NCBI GenBank assembly: GCA_011032825.1
Contig: JAADJZ010000019.1
Location: 496,001 to 560,000, forward strand
Direction of reading: 5' to 3'
DNA from: Massariosphaeria phaeospora
Taxonomy: Eukaryota > Ascomycota > Dothideomycetes > Pleosporales
DNA: 64,000 nt
Both the position numbers and the translations under genes were made by a program. This document shows, piece after piece, positions 1-9,855 of the stretch (position 1 is its first letter; every line of letters begins with the position of its first letter). The notes below the pieces were generated by a model. It ran no database searches, had not been told where the DNA came from, and worked only from the letters and a program-made list of their open reading frames with translations.

Positions 1-1931
1 GATCTTCGTTGAGGGACTCTCAAGGTCGGGGCTTGGAGGAATGGGGGGGTGATGGGTGCGCCACTGCTCCGGGTCGAATCGGTGGACGGCTTCGGCGATT
101 TGGCGCAGTTGGAGGGCGTTCGGACGGTCGAGGGGCTTTATGGCTGGGATGGGGTTAGCGGGGAGAAGATTTGAGGCCGGCGGCTGACTTACCAGCAATG
201 CGGCAGTCGTTCTTGTGGCCTTGAGTCTCACCGCAGTCCACGCACGGAATCGGAGCGAAAAGCAAGGCATTGGCTGGATCCGTGGAGTCGGCAAGGTCAT
301 ATTTTATGTCTAGTCCCAAGGTCAGTCTCAATTGGCGTGCGGGTTAGGCAGACTGGCTTACCTTTGGCATCTACAGAATAGCTCCTCCACTCCTCAGACA
401 GAGTCGGCGACGGGTTGTGGGAAGCGATGGGGCTATAAGGGGCGGTGCCTCCGAAGTCCGCTTTTTTGCGTTGCAGAGCTGGCTTCACGGGTGTCAGCAC
501 GGCTCCCTCAACGATTTGAGAGGGCGGTGGAGTGGGTAAGACGTCGAAGTCGTACGTTGGAGCCACCGGGCAGTCGTCTTCTGGTTCCTGCGGAGACAAC
601 ATTAGCTTGTGCTCAGTCTGCGCGACCCCCATATCTCCCGGCCTGGTCATTTGAGATAGCTTCGACTTTGCAAAGCGCGGTCGCTTGGACACGGTGGTAT
701 TTACCGGGGACGGCGTTAGCGACCGCTTCAAGTCTTTCTCAGCCCCGTAATTTCCAGACGATTGCTCCTTGAGTGAGTTTTCGCTCAGCTCGCGAGGCTC
801 CGTGCTTTGTTTCTGTCCAGCTCTTGCAAAAGCTGATTCGCTCGTTGGTAGAGACGGTCTCGTAGACTGAGTCTCCATTGACGGCGTGCTGACAGACGGG
901 GAGGCGCTAGAGGTACGAGACGTGTATTGATGCTGGGACGAGACAGAACTGCTAGGACTCTGGGATTGAATAGACTCGTAAGGCGAAACGTATGAAGTAG
1001 AAGATGGTGTGGGCGAGCCGCTCGAGGACATAGCGGTAGAATACGGCGAATGAGGCAATTGCGCCGTCAAGTTTTGCTGTACAGTGTTTCCAGGGGTCGA
1101 GGGAGCGTTTGCGCTTGCTCGGAGCTGGCCAGCGTTTGTGACGGACGTAGAAAGCGCTGAAACTACTGCAGCCGGCGCCTTGGACCGCCAGTGATAGAGA
1201 GTGCTTTGGCTGACTCCGATCTGGTTGGCCGTGCTCTGGTCCACTGGCGCATAATGCTGCCAGTACATGTCCTTGGGCGGAGTCTGGCTCTGCGGAGTCG
1301 TGGGGCTCGATTTCCGTCTGGCTTTCTGGACTCCTGTTGATGCGAGCGAGGCAGCACCGGTACCTGTAGTGATGGGATCGCCCTGGGGTGCCGAATCAGT
1401 ATGGCGGACGGGAGGAGGTGCCATGGCCGGCTGTTTGCTGTCCCTTCTCTGTCTATAGCCCAGCAGACGCCCGCCGCCATCTACAGAGTAGACGGGGGTT
1501 TCGCCGCCGAATGACGGACTGAGTCCCAAGAGCTTGCGTTCGATGTAGATTTCTTCCAGATGCTGCTTTGCAGTGCCCTCGCGCGGACGATGATGGTCTG
1601 TGTCTTCTTGGTACGTATCTTGGCAGCCGAAGACCCAGCGCAGGCGCACATTGCAGACAGGGCGAGGCAGCTTTTCGCCGCGATCCTGGGTGAGCAGGAT
1701 CTGCTCGGGGGTGCCGAAGCCCTGGAGAAAGGCCGCCAGGTCATCGGTGCCCTGGCCCTCGCGAGCAAACAGCCAGTAGCCGGATTCGACGTGTGATGCG
1801 GACAGTGCCCTGCACTTGTAGCGGTAGAAGCGGCCGTCCTCGTGCGACTCGTATTCGTCCGAGTACGCGCTGGAGTATTGGGGACTGCGCGACGGCGAAT
1901 GCGACGGCGACGAGAAGGGGCCCAGCGACAT
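1..1931 (-). CDS. Low-complexity protein of unknown function, 3' end cut by window edge
   Basis: Proposed exons on the minus strand are 1931-362, 309-193 and 143-1, running off the left edge. Both introns have consensus ends: 361-310 has donor GTAAGC and ends CTAG, and 192-144 has donor GTAAGT, a CTAAC branch point and a CAG acceptor. Splicing restores an open frame that ends in the unspliced reading. I chose ATG 1931 because the frame upstream has no ATG. Residues about 20-130 are the most protein-like, with Cys/Trp/Arg-rich text. The middle is Ser/Thr/Pro-rich and probably disordered, with a basic KRPRF patch. Exon 2 encodes a small CVDCGETQGHKNDC cysteine/histidine cluster that could bind zinc. 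A VSQSTLYHWRSK stretch resembles a helix-turn-helix but is too short to assign. I do not recognise the family. A nuclear role is only a guess from composition. Confidence 0.7.
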
Positions 1932-3341
1932 GATGGCCCTTGGGGATGGGTGGGGATTTGCGTGGTTGCGTGTTTGGTGTTGGTGTGGCGCGGGGCACAG
2001 ATGGGGGGAGGCGCGAGGGGGGAGGGGGGAGGGGGGAGGTGCACCCGAGGAAGCGACGGCCAGCCAAGACAAGAGAGAGAGATGCAAATGTGCGAGCAAG
2101 GTGCACTGCCGGCACAGGAATGACGGACGGAAAGATTACGTGGGCACAGAGAAAAGACAAAACACTACAACAAGCCTTATCGCCAGTCCGAACGAGAGCG
2201 CTACTCCGTTTGCCTCGTGCCGCAGGGCCTGAGTGGGCGCCATGGGGACAAAAGCGCTGGCCGCCGCCGTCCTGTTCACTCCCACGGCGCTCCTCTCAAG
2301 CCATTGATTCTGCTTTCACTTTCGGGACGGAGACATCCGATAGCTCCTGTCCTGGATTCACTTCTCCTGTTACGCCCCTGATAGCTGGGCACCGAAGCCA
2401 GGCCAGCCGAGGGTCGCGACCTCGGACCGTGTTTCTAGCGACGTCGCGACAGACTTGGTGGATATAGATGACCCCGCCGCCGTCGACATGGTGATGGAGG
2501 CATCTCGCGAAAAGATATCGAGGGGGCAGAGAGAGGGCGGCGGTGAAGAAGAACAGGCGCGGTCGGTGAAACCGGCAGCCGTCCTACGGTAGCGTGGCGG
2601 CTGTGTTATCGATAAGCCGATTTGCTAACGTCACCACGTCTTCCTACTTCTCTTGCTTCTTTCATCCCATCCCATCCCATCTCTTCTCGCTGTTGTCAAT
2701 GTTCCACACATCCTCGATACCCTGTCATAACCCTGTGTTTCGACTTGCCCAGCGCTTCGGGCCCTTCCGAAGCCGTTCTATCCAATTCACGTCGGCATCT
2801 CTTCAACTCCACACGCCTAGTCCACTCTCTTTGATCGTCATGATCCGCCGTCAGCCCCAAACCCTGCTTCGGCTAATCTGCTGTACAGCCACCCTGCTCT
2901 CAGGAGTGGCTGCGAAGCTCAGGGTAACGTCATCCACGGTGATGCTAGCTGCCTTGGCAGGCATTGTGTCGGCGCCTTCTAGGCGTGTTGGTTCCAAGTG
3001 CCCCTGGCGCCGACCTCACCGGATACCGCCGGCAGCAGCAGGACGACTAATCTCTTAATCAAGAGTAGCGAGGAAGAATGACCCCTATGCCTTCTTTGAC
3101 GGATCACGTTGGCGATGGCCCCACATTGTGGAGCTTCCCGCGCCTGCAGAAGGCGGGGAGGGACCAACATCCGAGCCCGCATCACCCAGATACTCCCGAG
3201 GTCTAGAGAGCACAGTATTTTCAGCTTTACCTACATAGGATACATGTAAAAACCTCACCATCACTATTTAGCTCGTCTCAGCTTCCTCAACACTGTACAC
3301 CATATTTGACTATATCGTCCCAGATCAGGAGACCGCTCAAT
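1932..3341. other. Intergenic region between divergent genes
   Basis: About 1.4 kb between two divergently transcribed genes, including both promoters. A pyrimidine-rich stretch with CCCAT repeats lies at about 2640-2690. ATG 2840 opens 28 codons that look like a secretion signal (basic start, then a Leu/Cys/Ala core), and 3064-3227 is open and fairly protein-like. I could not join the two with a phase-consistent intron, so I do not call a gene. Confidence 0.4.
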
Positions 3342-4422
3342 ATGCCTGGCCTTACTCAGAACACTCCTTTCCAGAATATCACGGTCCGGGAACTTCACCC
3401 CACCTATGGCGCTGAAATCATTGGTGCAGACTTTCAAAACATGTCAGAGGAGCAGTTCAAGGAGCTGACCGCAGCAATGGCCAAGGCAAGTATTCCAAGC
3501 GTCTAATCTGCTGGATACCGGACTCACTATCACTTAGTATGGCGTGCTTGTATTTCGAAGCACGGGCATGGACGACGACGACCACGTAGCCTTCTCTAGA
3601 AAACTAGGAGAGTTGGACAACGTCAAGCGTTATCTTGCTGAAGGCCGAAAGCTGCGCTATAAGCACTACGAGCTCTTCGATGCGGGCAACGTCGACGAGG
3701 AAGGCAATGTGCTTTCTCCCGACTCTCCCCGCGCGCACGCCGGGAAAGGAAACGGACTTTTCCACGTCGATTCTTCTTTCAACCCGCGCAGAGCTAGCTG
3801 GTCTCTGCTTCGTTCCGTTATTTTACCCCCGCCTGGTACTGGTGGTGAGACTGAGTTTGCTGATAGCCGAACGGCCTGGGATAACCTGGACGAAAGTTTC
3901 AAGAAAGAGCTCCTGCAGAAGGACTATATCGGAGCGCACACGTATCTTCAATCCCGAAAAAGTGGGTCGCCCGAGTACTTCAAGGACATTGACCCGACTG
4001 CTTCGCCAATGACTCGACACAAACTCATCCAGACTCACGAGCCGTCCGGACGGAAGAACATCTACATCGCAGCACACATGCACCACCTTGAGACCGCATC
4101 TGGACCACTACCCGAGGCTGAGTCTGCTGCTTTGGCGAAAAAGCTCATGGACCACGTCACCCAGCCAAGACACGTCTTGAGAGTTGACTGGCTGAACAAG
4201 GGTGACATGATTGCCTGGGACAACACCAGTGTGCTGCACCGCGCTACGGGCGGAAGTTTCGAGGGAAAGCACGTCCGAGACGTCCGTAGGACTACGGTGC
4301 ACGATGATAGTCCTACTGCCTGGGGGTTAAACAACGGGCAAGAGGCTCAAGGCTACGATTTGCAGAAGCTGACTGCCGAGTCACATGCACAAGGCGCCTC
4401 AGTGGTCGAGGCACAAGCATGA
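3342..4422 (+). CDS. TauD/TfdA-family Fe(II)/2-oxoglutarate dioxygenase
   Basis: Exons 3342-3485 and 3538-4422 give 342 aa. Members of this family use Fe(II), O2 and 2-oxoglutarate to hydroxylate substrates such as taurine, sulfonates or aryloxyacetates. Visible signatures: an N-terminal RELHPTYGAEI strand; iron ligands in FHVD (His about 124, Asp about 126) and a distal His about 282 in VLHRATG; and an Arg-rich HVRDVRRTT stretch that should hold the 2-oxoglutarate-binding Arg. Length matches the usual 300-380 aa. The intron (3486-3537) has donor GCAAGT, a GC-AG intron. Splicing is supported because it joins MAK to YGVLVFR, the expected family sequence. The start is ATG 3342; the frame upstream has only a TTG. 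No transporter or regulator lies beside it, so the substrate cannot be inferred. Probably cytosolic. Confidence 0.9.
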
Positions 4423-6537
4423 GCTCAACATTAGCGTAGTCCGTCCCACCATGGTTATCTACGACGCAGAGGAGAAGTTACAAGAGCATCTCTGCAGCTA
4501 GTGTAGTTTTTCCTCTACCTTATGACCGCTACTCAACCCTTAGTATCCTATATACCTTCCTGTTGCCAACTTTTCCGCCTCTCTCCTTATTTTACAGCAC
4601 GTCCTCGTACCAATCTCTGCCTATTCAAATAGCTATGCTAGCACTCTATGCCATACGGGAATAAACCAAACCTCACCCCCTACGCTGTCAGGAGTAATAC
4701 TCTAGCAAGACGACAGTCTTTTCAGTAGCCATTATCTTCGTCTTAGAGACAAACAATCAATCCATGAATTCCAGGCCCCCGTCACAACCTGCCAAGAGAT
4801 ATAGAGTGGTCCAAGGACACGTGCATCCGCGCGAGAGGAACTGCCGCGCAGAACTCATTCGGCTATCTATCCTGCATGTGTACCCTGCACTCGCATCGCT
4901 CGGCACCCCACACAAGATACACTAGGTACGGCGTTTTTCGCTTGAGCTCGTTATCTCCGGCTTGCAGATACGGGAACAAGGCCTTAGGCTGGGCGGTTAT
5001 AGTTGCAGTTAGACAAGATCCATGCGAGCCCTCCCTGTATCTGCAAACCGAGCGGCCAGACGGCCGCGTTACGCTACGCGGGGCTATTGCTTATAGCAAT
5101 AGCTATACCTATGGCGGGCAGTGTCTTGTGGACCGTGTGGGCGACGCGACGACAAAGAAGAAGGATTTGGGTAAGCTGCTGGCTTGGCTTGTGCGAATGT
5201 GCTGTCTGTTTGCGGGTGGGACGGCGTGCTATGTATGCGACGTTCAATCTGAATCAGAGTAAGGTGCCGTTCAGATTTGTCTACTTGGTTGTTAGGAAGT
5301 TAAGTTGTGTTTTGTTTCGTTTGGTTCGCGCGATGGCGTGGAGCCTGCCGGGCGGTTGGTGGTACACGGTACTGTTATCGTGGCTGCCAGCCTGGTCAGG
5401 TCAGACTGCACGTCGCAGAGACGATCCATACCACATTACCACGGCCTGCTAACTCGCTCTCTAGTCGCCGTCGGCATGGCAGGCCGCTTCACCATCGTCG
5501 TCCCCGGCGTGCAGTTCACAGCGCCCCACGGCTTCTTCTCCGCCGCCCCACAGCCTCTTCTCCTCCGCCGTCCGCAACGTCATCATCAACTCTCACCTAA
5601 ACGCGCATCTGGGACCGCGCGTGTCCCGCGCTGCTCGCGGCGCTCAAAGCCTGGTCGGTGAAGCTGATTCAGGCGGTGCCGGGCGTGAATACCCAAGCTG
5701 TGCGCGTGGCGACACGCGAGCGCCGCTGGTGGAGCATCTTTCCGTCTGCGGTGGCGTGTGGTGGGGGGGTTGGTGGTTGAGGGGGGTGGCCGAGTTGATG
5801 ACGGAGAAGGTCGAGGCGACGGTTGAGAGGGTAGGAGATGGGGGAGAAGGATATGGAGGCGGAGATGTATGTGGTGGGTAGGGGTATTAATAGTCCGGAT
5901 GGAGGGTTTGAGTGGGGGAGAGGCTGGGTCGGTATAGTTTTTCTGGCATTGCTGCGATTTGCGAATTTTATGATGGGTTCATGTTGGCTACAATATATGG
6001 TATGGAGAGTGGGTGGGAAGGACGAGCACTTGTCCGGCGTTTCCGTTCAGAAGTGTGATGTGTTGTTGTGGCTTCCTCGCGCATGGTATGTATTGAGAAT
6101 ACTTACTATCTAGCTACCTGAGCCCGCCTTTTCTAGTCCCCCCCCCCACCAATACAATAGCCGCCTGAAAGTATCGGTAGGAATTTGTAGTGTGGCATGG
6201 ATGGGGTCAGTGAGTGATTGAGGTAATTGATTGAGGTGCGGTTTATGTAAGTCAATTCATTAGAGGTCATCACTTCAAAGGACGAGAAAAAGATTGGTTG
6301 AAATAAAATCATTTCGGATATTTTGCTGAGTAGATACCTTTCGCTGTAAAATAGGTATAGATCAAGGCTGACATGTCAGGCTGGCGGACACTGCCACTCA
6401 TTCCACCGCCCCTCCTCAAGTCCGTCCCAGTCACGCCAAAGCCAAAGCCAAAGCCGAACCCCAGTCAAAGTCAAAGTCATATCAAAGTCACAATCACCAC
6501 GCAGGTGTTGAGTCGCCCACCCACCAAACCAACTCAC
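4423..6537. other. 2.1-kb gap without a supportable gene
   Basis: Holds the 3' ends of two convergent genes. The stretch 5330-5880 is GC-richer and has a good intron end (CTAAC followed by TCTCTAG at 5463). Short protein-like stretches occur in different frames, as in a decayed or misread gene. A poly-C tract lies near 6138. At 6436-6490 there are short tandem CCAAAG and TCAAAG units. No complete reading frame is convincing. Confidence 0.4.
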
Positions 6538-8199
6538 TCAACGCCTACGACCCTGAGAAGCCAGCACATTCGCCTTCTGAATCGCCGTCCGCTGCCTGGC
6601 CGCCCCCTCCATACCCCACGTCTCCCGAATCGCCTGCTCAACCGCCTCTTGCACACCCGACTGTAGCGCCGGCAAGATGATCCAGGCGCGCTCCTCGAGC
6701 GTCAAGTCGGCATAGCGCGTCTCCAGCATCTCCTCGCGCGAGCGCATCGTGTGGCCATCCGTCGTGATCAGCACCGGCGCGCCAGGCATATCGTTGGTGA
6801 CTTCCGGGAACACGGACGAACCCATCTGAGGCGAGTTGGCCCGGGCTTTGGCGGTGCCGCGGGCCCTCTTGGGGGAGCCGCTGGGGGTCTTGGGCGAGCT
6901 GGCGGTCTTGCGCGGGGTCTTGGGGGCGGGCGTCGCCTTGCGGGGGGTGGTCTTGGGCGTCTTGGTCACTTTGTTAGCGAGAGATTGCGGGGGAGCCGGC
7001 TTGCGGGATAGGGCTTGGAGCTGCGCGGCGGTGAGCTCGAGGCCTGCCGCCTGCAAACGCGCCTGAATGTCCATGGTCTCGGGATTGTACTGGACAGTCG
7101 GTACTGGAGCCGGGGCCTTCGCAACGGACGGGGCGGCTGCAGCATTGTAATACAGGCCTAAGAACGGGTCCGACGACGGAGCGCTCCTGGCCAGGGCCTG
7201 CTCCTGCAGGACCTGTTGACCCGGACCGCCAGGCGCGAAGAACCCATCGGTCTGGTAATGGGGTACTTGGTTCTGCATCGGGGTCTGCGAGAAGGTTGGG
7301 GCCTTGGAGGTGGTGTTGGCCATGTTGTTGAAGGATGGGGCATTGGAAGTGTTACCAGCCATGTTGTTGAAGGCTGTGACATCGGACATGTTGCTGTTGA
7401 AGTTGTCGAACACTGCGGCATTGGACGTGTCCTGGAAATTGGCGGAATTGGCGTTCATATCAATGAAGTTGTTGAAGAGTCCGACATTGGAGCCATCCAC
7501 GAAATTGCTGGAGTTGGTATCGGTGAAGTTGTTGAAGGCGCCGACATTGGAGGCGTCCTGGAAATTGCTGGAGTTGAAAGTGTTACCGACAGAGTTGTTG
7601 AACGCTCCGCCATTGGGCGCGTCCCCGAAATTGCCAGAGTTGGTATCGGTGAAGTTGCTGAAGGCTCCGACATTGGGCGCCTCCTGGAAATTGCTGGAGT
7701 TGAAAGTGCTACCGACGGAGTTGTTGAAGGCTCCGACATTGGGCGCCTCCTGGGAGTTGCTGGAGTTGAAAGTGCTACCGACGGAGTTGTTGAAGGCTCC
7801 GACATTGGGCGCCTCCTGGAAATTGCTGGAGTTGAAAGTGCTACCGACGGAGTTGTTGAAGGCTCCGACATTGGGCGCCTCCTGGGAGTTGCTGGAGTTG
7901 ACAGTGCTACCGACAGAGTTGTTGAAGGCTTCAACATTGGTCGCCTCCTTGGGATTGCTGGAGTTGACAGTGCTACCGACGGAGTTGTTGAAGGCTCCGA
8001 CATTGGACGCCTCCTGGAAATTGCTGGAGCTGACAGTGCTATCGATGGAGCTGTTGAAGGCATTGATAGCAGCCAAGTCCGGCGAGTCGAAGTTAATGAA
8101 TTCGAAGTCGTCGTTCAAAAAGAGGCGCTCGGCGGGCATGCCCATGGAGTAGTCGTCGTCCAAGCCGAAGCTGCCGCCCGAGGCGTTGAAGTTGCTCAT
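6538..8199 (-). CDS. Asn/Ser-rich protein with 22-residue tandem repeats
   Basis: A single exon of 553 aa from ATG 8199 to TGA 6540-6538; the frame upstream offers only a TTG. After an acidic N-terminus come about ten copies of a 22-residue unit of the form NVGAFNNSVGSTFNSSNFQE, some variant, over residues about 35-260 (66 bp per unit, about 7440-8095). Then follow Ala/Pro- and Gln-rich linkers, a basic KTPKTTPRK/SPKRARG segment that could be a nuclear localisation signal or DNA-contact tail, and a C-terminal helical domain of about 75 residues (SREEMLETRYADLTLEERAW onward). I do not recognise the family. The repeat is Asn/Ser-rich and likely disordered. A TATA box lies 144 nt upstream. Long open frames also occur on the opposite strand through the repeat, but these follow from its composition. 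Confidence 0.75.
   Translation of the reverse strand: MSNFNASGGSFGLDDDYSMGMPAERLFLNDDFEFINFDSPDLAAINAFNSSIDSTVSSSNFQEASNVGAFNNSVGSTVNSSNPKEATNVEAFNNSVGSTVNSSNSQEAPNVGAFNNSVGSTFNSSNFQEAPNVGAFNNSVGSTFNSSNSQEAPNVGAFNNSVGSTFNSSNFQEAPNVGAFSNFTDTNSGNFGDAPNGGAFNNSVGNTFNSSNFQDASNVGAFNNFTDTNSSNFVDGSNVGLFNNFIDMNANSANFQDTSNAAVFDNFNSNMSDVTAFNNMAGNTSNAPSFNNMANTTSKAPTFSQTPMQNQVPHYQTDGFFAPGGPGQQVLQEQALARSAPSSDPFLGLYYNAAAAPSVAKAPAPVPTVQYNPETMDIQARLQAAGLELTAAQLQALSRKPAPPQSLANKVTKTPKTTPRKATPAPKTPRKTASSPKTPSGSPKRARGTAKARANSPQMGSSVFPEVTNDMPGAPVLITTDGHTMRSREEMLETRYADLTLEERAWIILPALQSGVQEAVEQAIRETWGMEGAARQRTAIQKANVLASQGRRR
7440..8095 (-). repeat. 66-bp tandem minisatellite inside the coding region
   Basis: About ten direct units of 66 bp, exactly 22 codons, so copy-number changes keep the frame. 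Adjacent copies at about 7725, 7791 and 7857 are nearly identical, differing mainly in TGGGAGTTG versus TGGAAATTG. The outer copies (about 7440-7640 and 7920-8090) are more diverged. Very similar inner units suggest recent expansion from the middle. Confidence 0.9.
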
Positions 8200-8342
8200 G
8201 TTGAGAGCGGGGAATGTATGAATAGACGAGCGTGTGTATCGATACGATGCAGTCAAGTGGTGGATGCGAGTATGCGTAAACGAGTCTGAGAGAGCGGGCG
8301 AGCGAGAGGGGAAGAGAGCAAGAGCAGCAGTAGAGCGCGAGA

Positions 8343-8349
8343 TTTTATA
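8343..8349 (-). promoter_or_regulatory. TATA box
   Basis: TATAAAA on the minus strand, 144 nt upstream of ATG 8199, a usual distance for an ascomycete core promoter with a moderate 5' UTR. Confidence 0.5.
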
Positions 8350-9855
8350 ACCCTCGCTTGTCGGCGGTGGGCGTGCGATCGTGCGTCTGTGACTTCATAC
8401 CCCGTCGGTGCTTTTACCACTGAACCATGTCGACCAGAGTTGCAGGGCCAATGGGGAGCGTTGCGCGAGCGTTCAGTCGTCCAAAAGACCAATTGAAACT
8501 GGGGAGGTTGGGTCGCCCGCGTGGGTTTGGACGGGGGTTGTGCGGTGAGTGAAGGTGTTGAAAAGACGCAGTTGCGCGGGAGGTGCGGCTTCAAACCTCA
8601 ATTGCGCGACGAGTTTGAAAGATATGGATTCGCGGAGAGCTTGTAGAGCGAGCTTACTGCTTGGAGTATCTCATGAAAGACTCGCATCTGTGCTGGGGAG
8701 TATGCGGCGGAAGCTGTGGGGGGTTGAGCAAGTGTGGTGAACTCGAGGGACCGCCGAGGTGGTCAGTGCGCAACGGCCCTCCGGCTTCACCTTTACCGAC
8801 GGCGATCTTCTCTCGGCATGTCGGAGAAACTCTCACGCGATGCCGGCGAGACTTCATTGGTGTGGCAGTACCGTCTACGTGGGCCGCCGGCGAGGGAGCG
8901 CCGGAGCGGTCAGGGTTCTGCGGCCCTCTGCTTGCCTACCTTCACCTTTACCACTGTCGGAGCGCCGAGAGCGGCAGAAACAATTCTTAAAGGTCCGGGA
9001 CGCGAAGTCATCGGTACGGCATACTGCTTTAGCTTTTTGACATAGCATATGGCAGAATCCGTCCAGAGCGGTCAAGGTCCTGCAGCCCTCTGCTTTTACC
9101 TTTACCGCTGCCCGTGCACCAAGCGTAGTAGAAGAGCTCTCAGAGATTGCTAGACAGCCCCATTAGCATAGCATAGCACTTTAGCTTCTTGACATAGCCC
9201 ACGGCCGACCTGGTGGAATTCTTGGCAGCTTTCACTTTCACTGACAAGTGCAACAACTTCAATAGATGTGCTATGCGAGATTTTAAAATATTACCGTGCA
9301 ATGATATCCTTTCCATCCAGAGTAACGCGCAGATATAATATGATAGTCACGAGAGAGGAAATTGACCAACCAGCGCTCGTGCCCCGGTTGTCATTGCCGT
9401 ATGCGGCTTTAGCGTCAGCGCTGTTTCGCGTCAAATTCAACATCACACCGCAACATCACATTGCGGTTTTACACATCGCAACCTGACATTGTGCCATGAA
9501 ACTGAAATTCTCGGTGGGATTCGAAAGGGAGAAGTATTGTGCTATGGGTCTATGGATTCTCGCTGCTCGAGACCTGTACGCTCATGTTTCGCTCGTATCT
9601 CCTTCCTAAATTCACGGTCCTAACACAGTGGACCTGTACGCTCAAGATCCAGTCGAATCCCCTTCTAATCTCTACACTTAAAACACGCGCTGTTCTTGCT
9701 TGCCGACCTTCTATCCATAATTTCTCCCAGTTCCGGGCCTTAATGCCGGTCGAGGGCGCCTCGAACTCCGTCTCAATTCAAGTATTCTTAGCCTGGAAGC
9801 TCAAAATTGACGCGCATGTCCTTCACCATCTCCGCACGTCTCCCCATGCTCAACT
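8350..9855. other. Intergenic region with degenerate direct repeats
   Basis: No gene is supportable. Two degenerate direct repeats of about 140 bp (8905-9052 and 9066-9206) share GAGCGGTCA-GGT, GCCCTCTGCTT, CACCTTTACC and CTTTAGCTT-TTGACATAG blocks. A shorter pair sharing ACCTGTACGCTCA lies at about 9570 and 9630. This may be old transposon or minisatellite debris. Confidence 0.4.
8905..9206. repeat. Pair of degenerate direct repeats, about 140 bp each
   Basis: Copy 1 (8905-9052) and copy 2 (9066-9206) match in several blocks in the same order, with substitutions and small gaps. There is no coding potential and no terminal inverted repeat. Confidence 0.5.

Noticed and set aside
2840..3227. 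Possible small secreted protein (signal-like start at 2840, protein-like stretch at 3064-3227)
   Set aside because: No intron joins the two in a consistent phase, and the first possible intron is only 37 nt.
4876..5661. Several overlapping plus-strand open frames of 100-150 codons
   Set aside because: Composition is not protein-like, frames overlap each other, and some start at non-ATG codons.
8385..8440. tRNA-like text on the minus strand (TGGTTCAGTGGTAAAAGC after GGTCGAC)
   Set aside because: It resembles the acceptor and D-arm of a tRNA, but no matching T-arm (GGTTCGA) or 3' acceptor strand follows. At most a fragment.
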